DNA of 64,000 bases from Bisbaumannia salifodinae (GTDB lineage: Bacteria; Pseudomonadota; Gammaproteobacteria; Pseudomonadales; Halomonadaceae). This document shows positions 8,433 to 15,385 of this stretch, piece after piece. A program made the translations under genes and the position numbers. Location: NCBI RefSeq assembly GCF_039522585.1, contig NZ_BAAADR010000014.1. The stretch is one strand, 5' to 3'. The notes beneath the pieces are model-generated. The model made no database searches. It saw only the letters and a list, made by a program, of their open reading frames with translations, and had not been told where the DNA came from. Each line of letters opens with the position of its first letter. Position 1 is the first letter of the stretch.

Positions 8433-9306
8433 GGTCTTCCTCGAGTGTCAGTTGCAGATGGCAGGTCAGCGACTCCCCCGGCACCAGGACCCGTACCCCC
8501 TGGGCCCGGGGCGCGTCGTGATTCAGCGCCGCATTGGCGTGGCTCACCGGCTCCAGGGCGAAGAAGTCGCGCCCCTCGGGAGTGAAGAGCACCAAGTGGT
8601 CGAGCCCCTCGCTGGCGGCAAGATGCAATCGCAGCCGGTACTCCGGCCAGTGGATCAGGGCTCGCCGCGACCAGCCGGCATAGCAGTGATCGAGCCCCGG
8701 CCAGCCCAGCCGCCGTGCCCGGCGGAAGTCCCAGGCCTCGGGCGGCGGAACACGGCGCCGCGGCAATTGCCGGTCATCGTTGAGCCACAGGGCCTCGGCG
8801 GCGAAGCCGAGCCGCACCTCGGGAGTGCGATGGAAGTAGGGGTGCCAGCCGAGCCCCGCCGGCATGGCCCGGGTATCGCGATTGACCAGCCCCAGGCTCA
8901 GCGACAGCGTCCCCGGGCCGAGGCGGACCTCCTGATAGATCAGGCAGCGCCAGGGCCAGTCCGCGTCCCCCGAGTGAGACAGCACCAGGGTGGCATGCTG
9001 CTGCCCCGCGTCCCGGCACGCCCAGGGCCGTTGCCAGGCGAAGCCGTGCAAGCTGTGGGGGTGATCGCCGAAGTTGCGGCGCAGTCGCAGGGTCTCACCC
9101 TGCCAGGGGAAGGCCGCCTCGGCGATACGGTTGGAATAGGGGGCCAGCACATAGCCGGCGCTATGCCGCGGTCCCTCGGGTAGCGCCCCCGGCTCCCCGG
9201 CGAGGGGCCGGAGCAGCTCCTGCCCCTTCCAGCGCAGGTGCGTGAAGGCGCCGCCACAGGCGGGCGCCAGCCCGGCCTCCAAGTCGCCATGGCGTAGCAG
9301 CGGCAT
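8425..9306 (-). CDS. Aldose 1-epimerase-like sulfoquinovose mutarotase
   Basis: A 293-residue galactose-mutarotase-like protein. The catalytic histidine region is seen in HSLHGFAWQRPW, with a second conserved GWHPYFHRT block and the C-terminal glutamate in FALEPVSHAN. It would speed interconversion of SQ anomers: the retaining sulfoquinovosidase releases the alpha form, while an SDR may prefer the beta form. YihR plays this role in E. coli. Its start ATG at 9306 lies 1 nt after the stop of the aldolase gene and its 3' end overlaps the lactonase gene. Confidence 0.82.
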   Translation of the reverse strand: MPLLRHGDLEAGLAPACGGAFTHLRWKGQELLRPLAGEPGALPEGPRHSAGYVLAPYSNRIAEAAFPWQGETLRLRRNFGDHPHSLHGFAWQRPWACRDAGQQHATLVLSHSGDADWPWRCLIYQEVRLGPGTLSLSLGLVNRDTRAMPAGLGWHPYFHRTPEVRLGFAAEALWLNDDRQLPRRRVPPPEAWDFRRARRLGWPGLDHCYAGWSRRALIHWPEYRLRLHLAASEGLDHLVLFTPEGRDFFALEPVSHANAALNHDAPRAQGVRVLVPGESLTCHLQLTLEEDHG

Positions 9307-9307
9307 G

Positions 9308-10111
9308 CTAGTAGACGCCGCTGTCGGTGGCCTCGGCCACCTGCCCCTTGAGGGTGGCCACGTACTCCTTGGCCCGGGACATCATCAGGCTCATGTCGGA
9401 GCCCACCGCCACGAAGCCGAAGCCCTGGTCGCGGTAGTTGCCCACCAGGCCCGGCTCGGCGCCGACGATGCCGCAGGGCAGTCCCAGGCGGCGACTCTCG
9501 GCCACCGCGGCGGCGATGGCGGCCTGCACCTCGGTATGACGGATCTCGCCGATATGGCCCATGGCCGCGGAGAGATCCCCCGGACCCACGAAGAGGGCAT
9601 CGACGTCCCCGACCGCGGCGATCGCCTCCATTTCCGCCAGGGCCTCCGGGGTCTCCAGTTGCAGGATCACCGCCAGTTCCTCGTCGGCCCGCTGCAGGTA
9701 GTCGGTCACGGTGCCGTAGCGACTGGCCCGATGCACCGCGGCCACGCCCCGGTTGCCCTTGCCGGGGTAGCGGGTCGAGCGCACCGCCCGACTGGCCTCC
9801 TCGGCGTTCTGCACATAGGGGAACATCAGGCTCTGGGCGCCGCTGTCCAGTACCCGCTTGACCATCACCGGGTCGTTCCACGGCAGGCGCACCACCAGCT
9901 CCGTCGGCGTGCCTGCCACCGCCTGCATGATGGCGATGGCCTGGGGTAAGTCCACCGGCACATGCTCCATATCGAGCACCAGGAAGTCGAAGCCGGCCCA
10001 GCCGATGGCCTCGGCCACGTTGGGGCTGGCGGTCATCAGCCAAGTGCCTACCGGCACCTTGGCGGGGTCACGTAGCCACTGCTTGAAGCGGTTCTTGGGT
10101 AGGGTCGTCAT
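9308..10111 (-). CDS. 2-keto-3,6-dideoxy-6-sulfogluconate (KDSG) aldolase, HpcH/HpaI family
   Basis: A 267-residue class II (metal-dependent) aldolase of the HpcH/HpaI fold. The metal ligands are the glutamate in LQLETPEAL and the aspartate in VGPGDLSAA; the substrate-binding arginine is in VVRLPWND. In the sulfo-ED pathway this family splits KDSG into pyruvate and 3-sulfolactaldehyde. Homologues also cleave 2-keto-3-deoxy acids of other sugars and 4-hydroxy-2-oxoheptanedioate, so the assignment is by operon context. The stop of the dehydratase gene lies 8 nt before its ATG. Confidence 0.87.
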   Translation of the reverse strand: MTTLPKNRFKQWLRDPAKVPVGTWLMTASPNVAEAIGWAGFDFLVLDMEHVPVDLPQAIAIMQAVAGTPTELVVRLPWNDPVMVKRVLDSGAQSLMFPYVQNAEEASRAVRSTRYPGKGNRGVAAVHRASRYGTVTDYLQRADEELAVILQLETPEALAEMEAIAAVGDVDALFVGPGDLSAAMGHIGEIRHTEVQAAIAAAVAESRRLGLPCGIVGAEPGLVGNYRDQGFGFVAVGSDMSLMMSRAKEYVATLKGQVAEATDSGVY

Positions 10112-10119
10112 GGGTCACC

Positions 10120-11850
10120 TCAGAAGATTTCCGGTTCGTCCTGGCGCTGGCCGTCCTGCAGGATGTCGAAGTCGCAGCCCAGGTCGGCCTGGGTCACATG
10201 CTCCTGGTAGAGGGCGGTATAGCCCCGGTCGATGCGCGGGCTGGGCGCTCGCCAGGCCTGGCGCCGGGCCTCCAGTTCCGCCTCGTCGACGCACAGCGCC
10301 AGGCGCCGGGCCGCCACGTCCAGTTCGATCTCGTCGCCGTCGCGGACCAGCGCCAGGGGGCCGCCCACCGCCGATTCCGGGGCGATATGCAGCACGCAGG
10401 TCCCATAGTGGGTACCGCTCATGCGCGCATCGGAGAGGCGCACCATGTCGCGCACCCCCTGAGCCAGCAGTTTCTTGGGGATCGGCAGGGCGCCCCACTC
10501 GGGCATCCCCGGCGCCCCCTTGGGCCCGGCCTGGCGCAGCACCAGGACGCTGTCGGCGGTCACCTCCAACTCGGGGTCGTCGATACGCGCCACCAGGTCG
10601 GCATGATTGTCGAAAACGATCGCCCGGCCACGATGCTTCACCAGGCGTGGATCCGCGGAACTGGGCTTGATCACCGCCCCCCGCGGCGCCAGGTTGCCGC
10701 GCAGTACCGCCAGGGCCGCCCCCGCGCAGACCGGCTTGTCCAGGGGGCGGATCACGTCGTCGTTGTAGCACTCGGCGCCAGCCAGGTCCTCGCCCAGGGT
10801 GCGGCCGCTGACGCTGGTGGTACCCAGGTCGAGATGTGGCGCGAGGCGCGTCAGCAGCGCCGGCAGCCCGCCCGCATAGTAGAAGTCTTCCATCAGGTAC
10901 TGCCCCGAGGGGAAGATATTGCTCAGCACCGGGATCTCCCGGGCCACGGCGTCCAGGTCACCCAGGGTCAGCTCGACCCGGGCACGCCGCGCCAGGGCGA
11001 TCAGGTGGATGGCGGCATTGGTGGAGCCGCCCAGGGCCATATAGCACTTGGCGCCATTGATAAAGTTGGCCCGGGTCAGGATGTCCGAGGGCTTGAGGTC
11101 TTCCCAGATCATCTCGAGAAGGCGACTGCCGCAGGCCGAGGCCATGCGGATATGGGCGGCGTCGGCGGCGGGGATACTCGAGGCCCCAGGCAGGGTCAGG
11201 CCCATGGCATCGACAATGGAGGTCATGGTGGAGGCGGTGCCCATGGTGTTGCAGGTGCCGTTGGAGCGGGTCATCCGCGACTCCAGGTCGACCCACTCCT
11301 CCTGGGTGATATTGCCGCTGCGCAGCTCGTCCCAGTACTTGCGAGTATGGGTACCGGCCCCCAGGGTCTGGCCCCGCCACTTGCCGTTGAGCATCGGTCC
11401 CGCCGGACAGAAGATCGCCGGGATATCCATGCTGATGGCCCCCATCAGCAGCGCCGGGGTGGTCTTGTCGCAGCCGCCCAGCAACACCACCCCGTCGATG
11501 GGATGGCAGCGCAGCAGCTCTTCCGCCTCCATGGCCAGGAAGTTGCGATAGAGCATGGTAGTGGGCTTGACCAGCACCTCGCCCAGCGACAGCGCCGGCA
11601 ACTCCACCGGGTAGCCGCCGCCGGCCCAGACCGCACGCTTTACCGCCTCGGCACGGTCACGCAGGTGGGCATGACAGGGGCTCAGATCGCTCCAGGTGTT
11701 GATGATGCCCACCACCGGCTTGCCCATGAACTCCTCGCGTCGCAAGCCCATCTGCTGGGTACGCTGGCGATGCGCGAAGCCCCGCATGTCCTGGGAGTCG
11801 TACCAGCGCTGACTGCGCAGCTCTTCGATCTTGCGTCGCTGTTCCTTCAT
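10120..11850 (-). CDS. 6-deoxy-6-sulfogluconate dehydratase (IlvD/Edd family)
   Basis: A 576-residue IlvD/Edd-type iron-sulfur dehydratase and the first gene of the minus-strand operon. It carries GIINTWSDLSPCHAHL, GGCDKTTPALLMGA and TRSNGTCNTMGTASTM, the cysteine motifs that hold the cluster in this family, and a C-terminal swivel domain (SDARMSGTHYGTCVLHI). It would remove water from sulfogluconate to give KDSG. Closest known relatives act on sugar acids (arabinonate, xylonate, gluconate). The sulfonated substrate is inferred from the operon. An AGAGGC box precedes ATG 11850, about 55 nt downstream of an operator and strong promoter. Confidence 0.87.
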   Translation of the reverse strand: MKEQRRKIEELRSQRWYDSQDMRGFAHRQRTQQMGLRREEFMGKPVVGIINTWSDLSPCHAHLRDRAEAVKRAVWAGGGYPVELPALSLGEVLVKPTTMLYRNFLAMEAEELLRCHPIDGVVLLGGCDKTTPALLMGAISMDIPAIFCPAGPMLNGKWRGQTLGAGTHTRKYWDELRSGNITQEEWVDLESRMTRSNGTCNTMGTASTMTSIVDAMGLTLPGASSIPAADAAHIRMASACGSRLLEMIWEDLKPSDILTRANFINGAKCYMALGGSTNAAIHLIALARRARVELTLGDLDAVAREIPVLSNIFPSGQYLMEDFYYAGGLPALLTRLAPHLDLGTTSVSGRTLGEDLAGAECYNDDVIRPLDKPVCAGAALAVLRGNLAPRGAVIKPSSADPRLVKHRGRAIVFDNHADLVARIDDPELEVTADSVLVLRQAGPKGAPGMPEWGALPIPKKLLAQGVRDMVRLSDARMSGTHYGTCVLHIAPESAVGGPLALVRDGDEIELDVAARRLALCVDEAELEARRQAWRAPSPRIDRGYTALYQEHVTQADLGCDFDILQDGQRQDEPEIF

Positions 11851-11906
11851 CTCGTCTGCCTCTAGGTCATGGCGGGCGGTCGGCGTGGGCTGACGCTCAC
11901 CCTCAG

Positions 11907-11924
11907 TTTCGTAGCGCTACGAAA
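11907..11924. promoter_or_regulatory. Perfect 18-bp palindromic LacI-family operator
   Basis: TTTCGTAGCGCTACGAAA is a perfect palindrome with the central CG typical of LacI/GntR-type operators. It overlaps the start region of the catabolic operon promoter. Confidence 0.88.
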
Positions 11925-11953
11925 ATATAGACGCGAGACTCTCCCAGTGTCAA
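11924..11953 (-). promoter_or_regulatory. Sigma-70 promoter of the SQ catabolic operon
   Basis: On the minus strand TTGACA (11953-11948) is followed after 18 bp by TATATT (11929-11924). The operator at 11907-11924 abuts and overlaps the -10 end, the normal place for repression by a LacI-type protein. Confidence 0.8.
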
Positions 11954-12090
11954 CCAGAGCCACCTTTGCGCCCCCGACCAGGCCGATTCGAGCCGCCCCC
12001 TATCGGCCATAATCGCCGTCAGGATGAGTATCCTGGGTGAAGATCATACCTTTGTCTAAGGCAAGTTGAGCGGCAAAACCCTCGCCCCGC

Positions 12091-12119
12091 TTGACAGTCT
12101 CCTGGGGCCCACCTACCAT
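12091..12119 (+). promoter_or_regulatory. Sigma-70 promoter of the TRAP transporter operon
   Basis: TTGACA at 12091-12096, 17-bp spacer, TACCAT at 12114-12119. The operator begins two bases later, mirroring the opposing promoter. The 376-bp gap 11851-12226 holds these elements and no gene that I can support. Confidence 0.8.
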
Positions 12120-12120
12120 T

Positions 12121-12138
12121 TTTCGCAGCGCTACGACG
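12121..12138. promoter_or_regulatory. Second LacI-family operator, before the TRAP genes
   Basis: TTTCGCAGCGCTACGACG matches the palindrome at 11907-11924 in 15 of 18 positions and covers the expected transcription start of the TRAP promoter. Confidence 0.82.
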
Positions 12139-12226
12139 AATCATGATGAGACGTCCTGGCCGATCACCAATGACAACGATACAGGCACCCTCCCCCGGGA
12201 GCGGGACTGCCTTCCGGAGGCGACTC

Positions 12227-12778
12227 ATGCCAAAGCTTATCGCCCTACTCGACCGCCTCAACGGGCTCACGACCCGCTGGGCGGGCTATGCCGCCACCCT
12301 GCTGCTGGTGGCCATGCTGGGCATCATGGTGACCCATGTGGTCTTTCGCTATGTGCTCAACGACAGCTTCGGTTGGACCGAGGAACTGGCCCGTTTCATG
12401 ATGGTGTGGATGGCCTTCCTGTTCTTTCCCGCCGCCCATCGGCAAGGCTTGAACGCCAGCCTGGAGATCGCCACCGATTGGTTTCGTGACTCCTTCCCCT
12501 GGCGGCTGCTGCAGCTACTGCTGGAGCTGTGCATCCTGGCGGTGCTGCTGTGGTGCATTAAGCTCGGCTTCGAGCGCATCGAGCGTGGCGCCACCACCGT
12601 CAGCCTGTCGCTGGGCATCAGCATGGCCCAGGTTTACTACGTGTTGCCCCTGAGCTTCGCCCTCACCGCCCTGAGCTCTCTCGAACGCGTGCTGCGCCTG
12701 AGCCATGGCCTCTTCTTTCCCCATGCCCTGCCCCATGCGCAGGACCGGTCCAGTACCGGTAGCAACGCCGAGGTGTGA
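12227..12778 (+). CDS. TRAP transporter small membrane subunit (DctQ-like)
   Basis: Starts at ATG 12227 after CCGGAGG; upstream in-frame ATGs lack a ribosome site. The 183-residue protein has four predicted membrane helices and the DctQ signature VVFRYVLNDSFGWTEELARFMMVW. It forms the membrane complex with the large subunit encoded 3 nt downstream. Control by the SQ LacI-type operator suggests it imports sulfoquinovose or its glycoside rather than a C4-dicarboxylate. Confidence 0.88.
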   Translation: MPKLIALLDRLNGLTTRWAGYAATLLLVAMLGIMVTHVVFRYVLNDSFGWTEELARFMMVWMAFLFFPAAHRQGLNASLEIATDWFRDSFPWRLLQLLLELCILAVLLWCIKLGFERIERGATTVSLSLGISMAQVYYVLPLSFALTALSSLERVLRLSHGLFFPHALPHAQDRSSTGSNAEV

Positions 12779-12781
12779 CCC

Positions 12782-14071
12782 ATGACTTTCGCCTATCTGT
12801 GGATCTTCCTCTTCCTGCTGATCGCGGGCATGCCCATCGTCTTCCTGATGCTCTTCGCGCCGGGGGTGAGTCTGTTGCTGGAAGGTCAACCAGTGTTCCT
12901 CAACCTGCTGTTCCAGCGCCTCTTCGCTGGCATCGACAGCTTCCCACTGATGGCCCTGCCGTTCTTTATCCTGGCCGGCGAGCTGATGACCGCCGGCGGT
13001 GTCACCACGCGCATCGTGCGCTTCGCCGAGACCCTGATCGGTCACCGCCGGGCGGGACTGGGGCAGGTCTCGGTGGCCTCCTCGTTGATGCTCGCCGGCG
13101 GCTCTGGCTCCGCAGTAGCAGATGCCTCGGCCATGGGCTCGGTAATGATTCCGGCGATGCGCGAATCCGGCTACACCAACCGCTTCTCGGCGGCGATCAC
13201 CGCCGCTTCGGCGGTGATCGCCAGCATCATTCCCCCCAGCGGCATCTTCATCCTCTACGCCTTTATCATGAACGTCTCGGTGGCGGGCATGTTCGCCGGT
13301 GGCGTGGTGCCTGGCATCCTGATCGGCGTGGGGCTGATGATCACCATCGCCATCATGGCACGCTTCAAGGAGTTTCCCGAGCCGCTGCCCAAGGCCAGCT
13401 GGGCGGAGAAGTGGCAGGCCTTCATTACCGCCTTCATGCCGCTGCTCACTCCCCTGATCCTGATCGGCGGCATCGTCGGCGGCATCTTCACCCCCACCGA
13501 GGGGGCCGCCATCGCCGCCTTCTATGCGCTGATTCTCGGGCTCTTCGTCACCCGCGAGATCCGCTTCCAGGACCTGCCGCGGCTGTTCGGCAAGGCAGCC
13601 CTCAACTCGGCGGTGATCCTGCTGCTGGTGGGTGCCGCCGTGGCCTTCGCTTCCCTGATCAGCCTCAAGGGCACCCCGCAGCTAGTCAGCGGTTTTATCC
13701 TCTCGATCACCGATGACCCACGATTGCTGTTCTTCCTGGTGGTGGCCTTCCTGCTGGCGGTGGGCACCATCATGGATGCCGGCCCGGCCATCCTGATCCT
13801 GGGCCCCATCCTGGCCCCGGTGATGGTCGGGGTCGGCGTCGACCCGATCCACTTCGCCGTGGTGATGAGCATCACCCTGATCATGGGCCTGATCACCCCA
13901 CCCATGGGGCTGGTGCTGTTCGTGGTGAGCAGCATAAGCAAGGAACGCATCGAGAAGATCGCCTGGGAGATGCTGCCGCTCTTCCTGGTGGAGATAGCCA
14001 TCCTCTTCGCCCTGGTCTACATCCCCGACCTGATCCTGGCCCTGCCGAGGCTGTTCGGGTATGTCGCCTGA
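12782..14071 (+). CDS. TRAP transporter large permease (DctM-like)
   Basis: A 429-residue, 12-helix membrane protein of the DctM family. It carries the family stretches SSLMLAGGSGSAVADASAMG and ASIIPPSGIF, and ends with LITPPMGLVLFVVSSI. It is the ion-coupled permease that takes substrate from the periplasmic receptor encoded next. It is co-transcribed with the small subunit (3-nt gap) and the receptor (27-nt gap with a GAGGAG ribosome site). Confidence 0.92.
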   Translation: MTFAYLWIFLFLLIAGMPIVFLMLFAPGVSLLLEGQPVFLNLLFQRLFAGIDSFPLMALPFFILAGELMTAGGVTTRIVRFAETLIGHRRAGLGQVSVASSLMLAGGSGSAVADASAMGSVMIPAMRESGYTNRFSAAITAASAVIASIIPPSGIFILYAFIMNVSVAGMFAGGVVPGILIGVGLMITIAIMARFKEFPEPLPKASWAEKWQAFITAFMPLLTPLILIGGIVGGIFTPTEGAAIAAFYALILGLFVTREIRFQDLPRLFGKAALNSAVILLLVGAAVAFASLISLKGTPQLVSGFILSITDDPRLLFFLVVAFLLAVGTIMDAGPAILILGPILAPVMVGVGVDPIHFAVVMSITLIMGLITPPMGLVLFVVSSISKERIEKIAWEMLPLFLVEIAILFALVYIPDLILALPRLFGYVA

Positions 14072-14098
14072 CCCCCACCCTCCATCCCGAGGAGAATA

Positions 14099-15169
14099 AT
14101 GAAAATGACGATGAAGCACGCCAAGAAAGCCCTCTCCGCCCTGCTGCTGGGCGGCGCCTTGGGCACCGCCGGCCTGGCCCAGGCCACCGACCTCAACCTG
14201 GTGTTCCTGGCCAACGAAGAAGACCAAGAATATGACGCCGCCCAGGTGTTCAAGAACTATGTAGAGAGCCGCACCGGCGGGGAGGTGAATGTCAACATCT
14301 TCGTCGGCGCCCAGCTCTGCGGCTCCGCCAACGAGTGTTTCGAGGCCATGCAGGCCGGTATCGTTGACCTCTTCACCGCCACCGCCGGCGGCGTGGCGGC
14401 CATCTATCCGCCGATCCAGGGCCTGGATATTCCCTACGCCTTTCCGGATGATCGCGCTGCCATGACCATGCTCACCGATCCGCAGTTCACCAGTTTCCTG
14501 CGGGATGAGATTCTCGAGGCCAGCAACGACAGCATTCGCCTAATGGCGATGACCCAGACCGGCGGCTGGCGAAATATTGTTAATGGCGAGCGGGAAATCC
14601 GCACCCCTGCCGATGCCGAAGGCCTGCGCTTCCGTACCATCGAGTCGGAAATCCAGCAGATCATGGTACGCGAGATGAATGCTTCTCCGACTCCGCTCCC
14701 CTGGCTCGAGGTCTATACCGGCCTGCAGACCGGAGTGGTAGACGGCACCCTCAACTCCATCTCGGATATCACCAATATGAACTTCCAGGAAGTTATCAAT
14801 TACATGACCCTGGATAATCACGCCTATATGTCGTCCATGTGGCTGATGGGAAACCAGAAGTTCCAGTCACTGACGCCGGAGCAGCAGCGCGTGGTGGCCG
14901 ATGGTGCGGCCATGATGTCCACCGTGCAGTTCGGTATCCAGCCGCGCAAGGAACTGGAGGCCTACCGCCAGTGGCGTGAGGCCGGTGGTGAGTTCTACAC
15001 TCCCACCGAGGAGGAGATGGCCGAGTTCCGCGCCCTGGCCGAGCCGGTTCGTGGGTGGTACCTGGAAAACTTCGGCGAGCAGGGCGAACGCTTTATCGCC
15101 GAGTTCGAAGGTGCGCGAGAGCGGGCTCAGGAGCGGATCGATGCCGATCGTGCCTCTGTGCTGCAATGA
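14099..15169 (+). CDS. TRAP transporter periplasmic solute-binding protein (DctP-like)
   Basis: A 356-residue receptor with a Sec signal peptide (KKALSALLLGGALGTAGLAQA, cleaved near residue 28) and the DctP fold: FVGAQLCGSANECFEAMQAG, ADAEGLRFRTIES with the conserved anion-binding arginine, and LQTGVVDGTLNSISD. It should capture an anionic substrate in the periplasm. Since it shares the LacI-type operator with the sulfo-ED enzymes, SQ or SQ-glycerol is the likely ligand. A GC-rich terminator follows. Confidence 0.9.
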   Translation: MKMTMKHAKKALSALLLGGALGTAGLAQATDLNLVFLANEEDQEYDAAQVFKNYVESRTGGEVNVNIFVGAQLCGSANECFEAMQAGIVDLFTATAGGVAAIYPPIQGLDIPYAFPDDRAAMTMLTDPQFTSFLRDEILEASNDSIRLMAMTQTGGWRNIVNGEREIRTPADAEGLRFRTIESEIQQIMVREMNASPTPLPWLEVYTGLQTGVVDGTLNSISDITNMNFQEVINYMTLDNHAYMSSMWLMGNQKFQSLTPEQQRVVADGAAMMSTVQFGIQPRKELEAYRQWREAGGEFYTPTEEEMAEFRALAEPVRGWYLENFGEQGERFIAEFEGARERAQERIDADRASVLQ

Positions 15170-15190
15170 GTTAAGCTAAGAGTGAGTACA

Positions 15191-15216
15191 CGCCCCGGCC
15201 CAGCCCGGGGCGTTGT
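15191..15216 (+). terminator. Probable terminator after the TRAP operon
   Basis: An 8-bp GC stem (CGCCCCGG at 15191-15198, CCGGGGCG at 15205-15212) is followed by a short T-rich stretch (TTGT). The T run is weak, so efficiency is uncertain. Confidence 0.6.
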
Positions 15217-15230
15217 CGTTGGCGCCCTCG

Positions 15231-15385
15231 GAACAGTCCCAGTGGGCGGTCGATCCGCGTCGGTCGAAGATCGACGTCGCTCCCGATTCAGAACAGCCCC
15301 AGTTGGCGGTCGATCCGTGTCGGTCGAAGGTCGACGCCGCCCCAGGCTTGCTTAGAACAGCCCCAGCTGGCGGTCGATCAGGGCA
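15231..15385 (-). repeat. Two decayed copies of the polB 3' end downstream of polB
   Basis: Two 60-bp units (15231-15290 and 15291-15350) are about 85% identical to each other. Both contain, on the minus strand, a sequence encoding IDRxLGLF and a near-stop, the same as the true end of polB (15352-15385). The nearer copy still ends in TGA. The units run in the same sense as the gene. Confidence 0.85.

Noticed and set aside
15231..15350. Short spaced repeats as a CRISPR array
   Set aside because: The units are contiguous 60-mers derived from polB, without unique spacers, and no cas gene is in the window.
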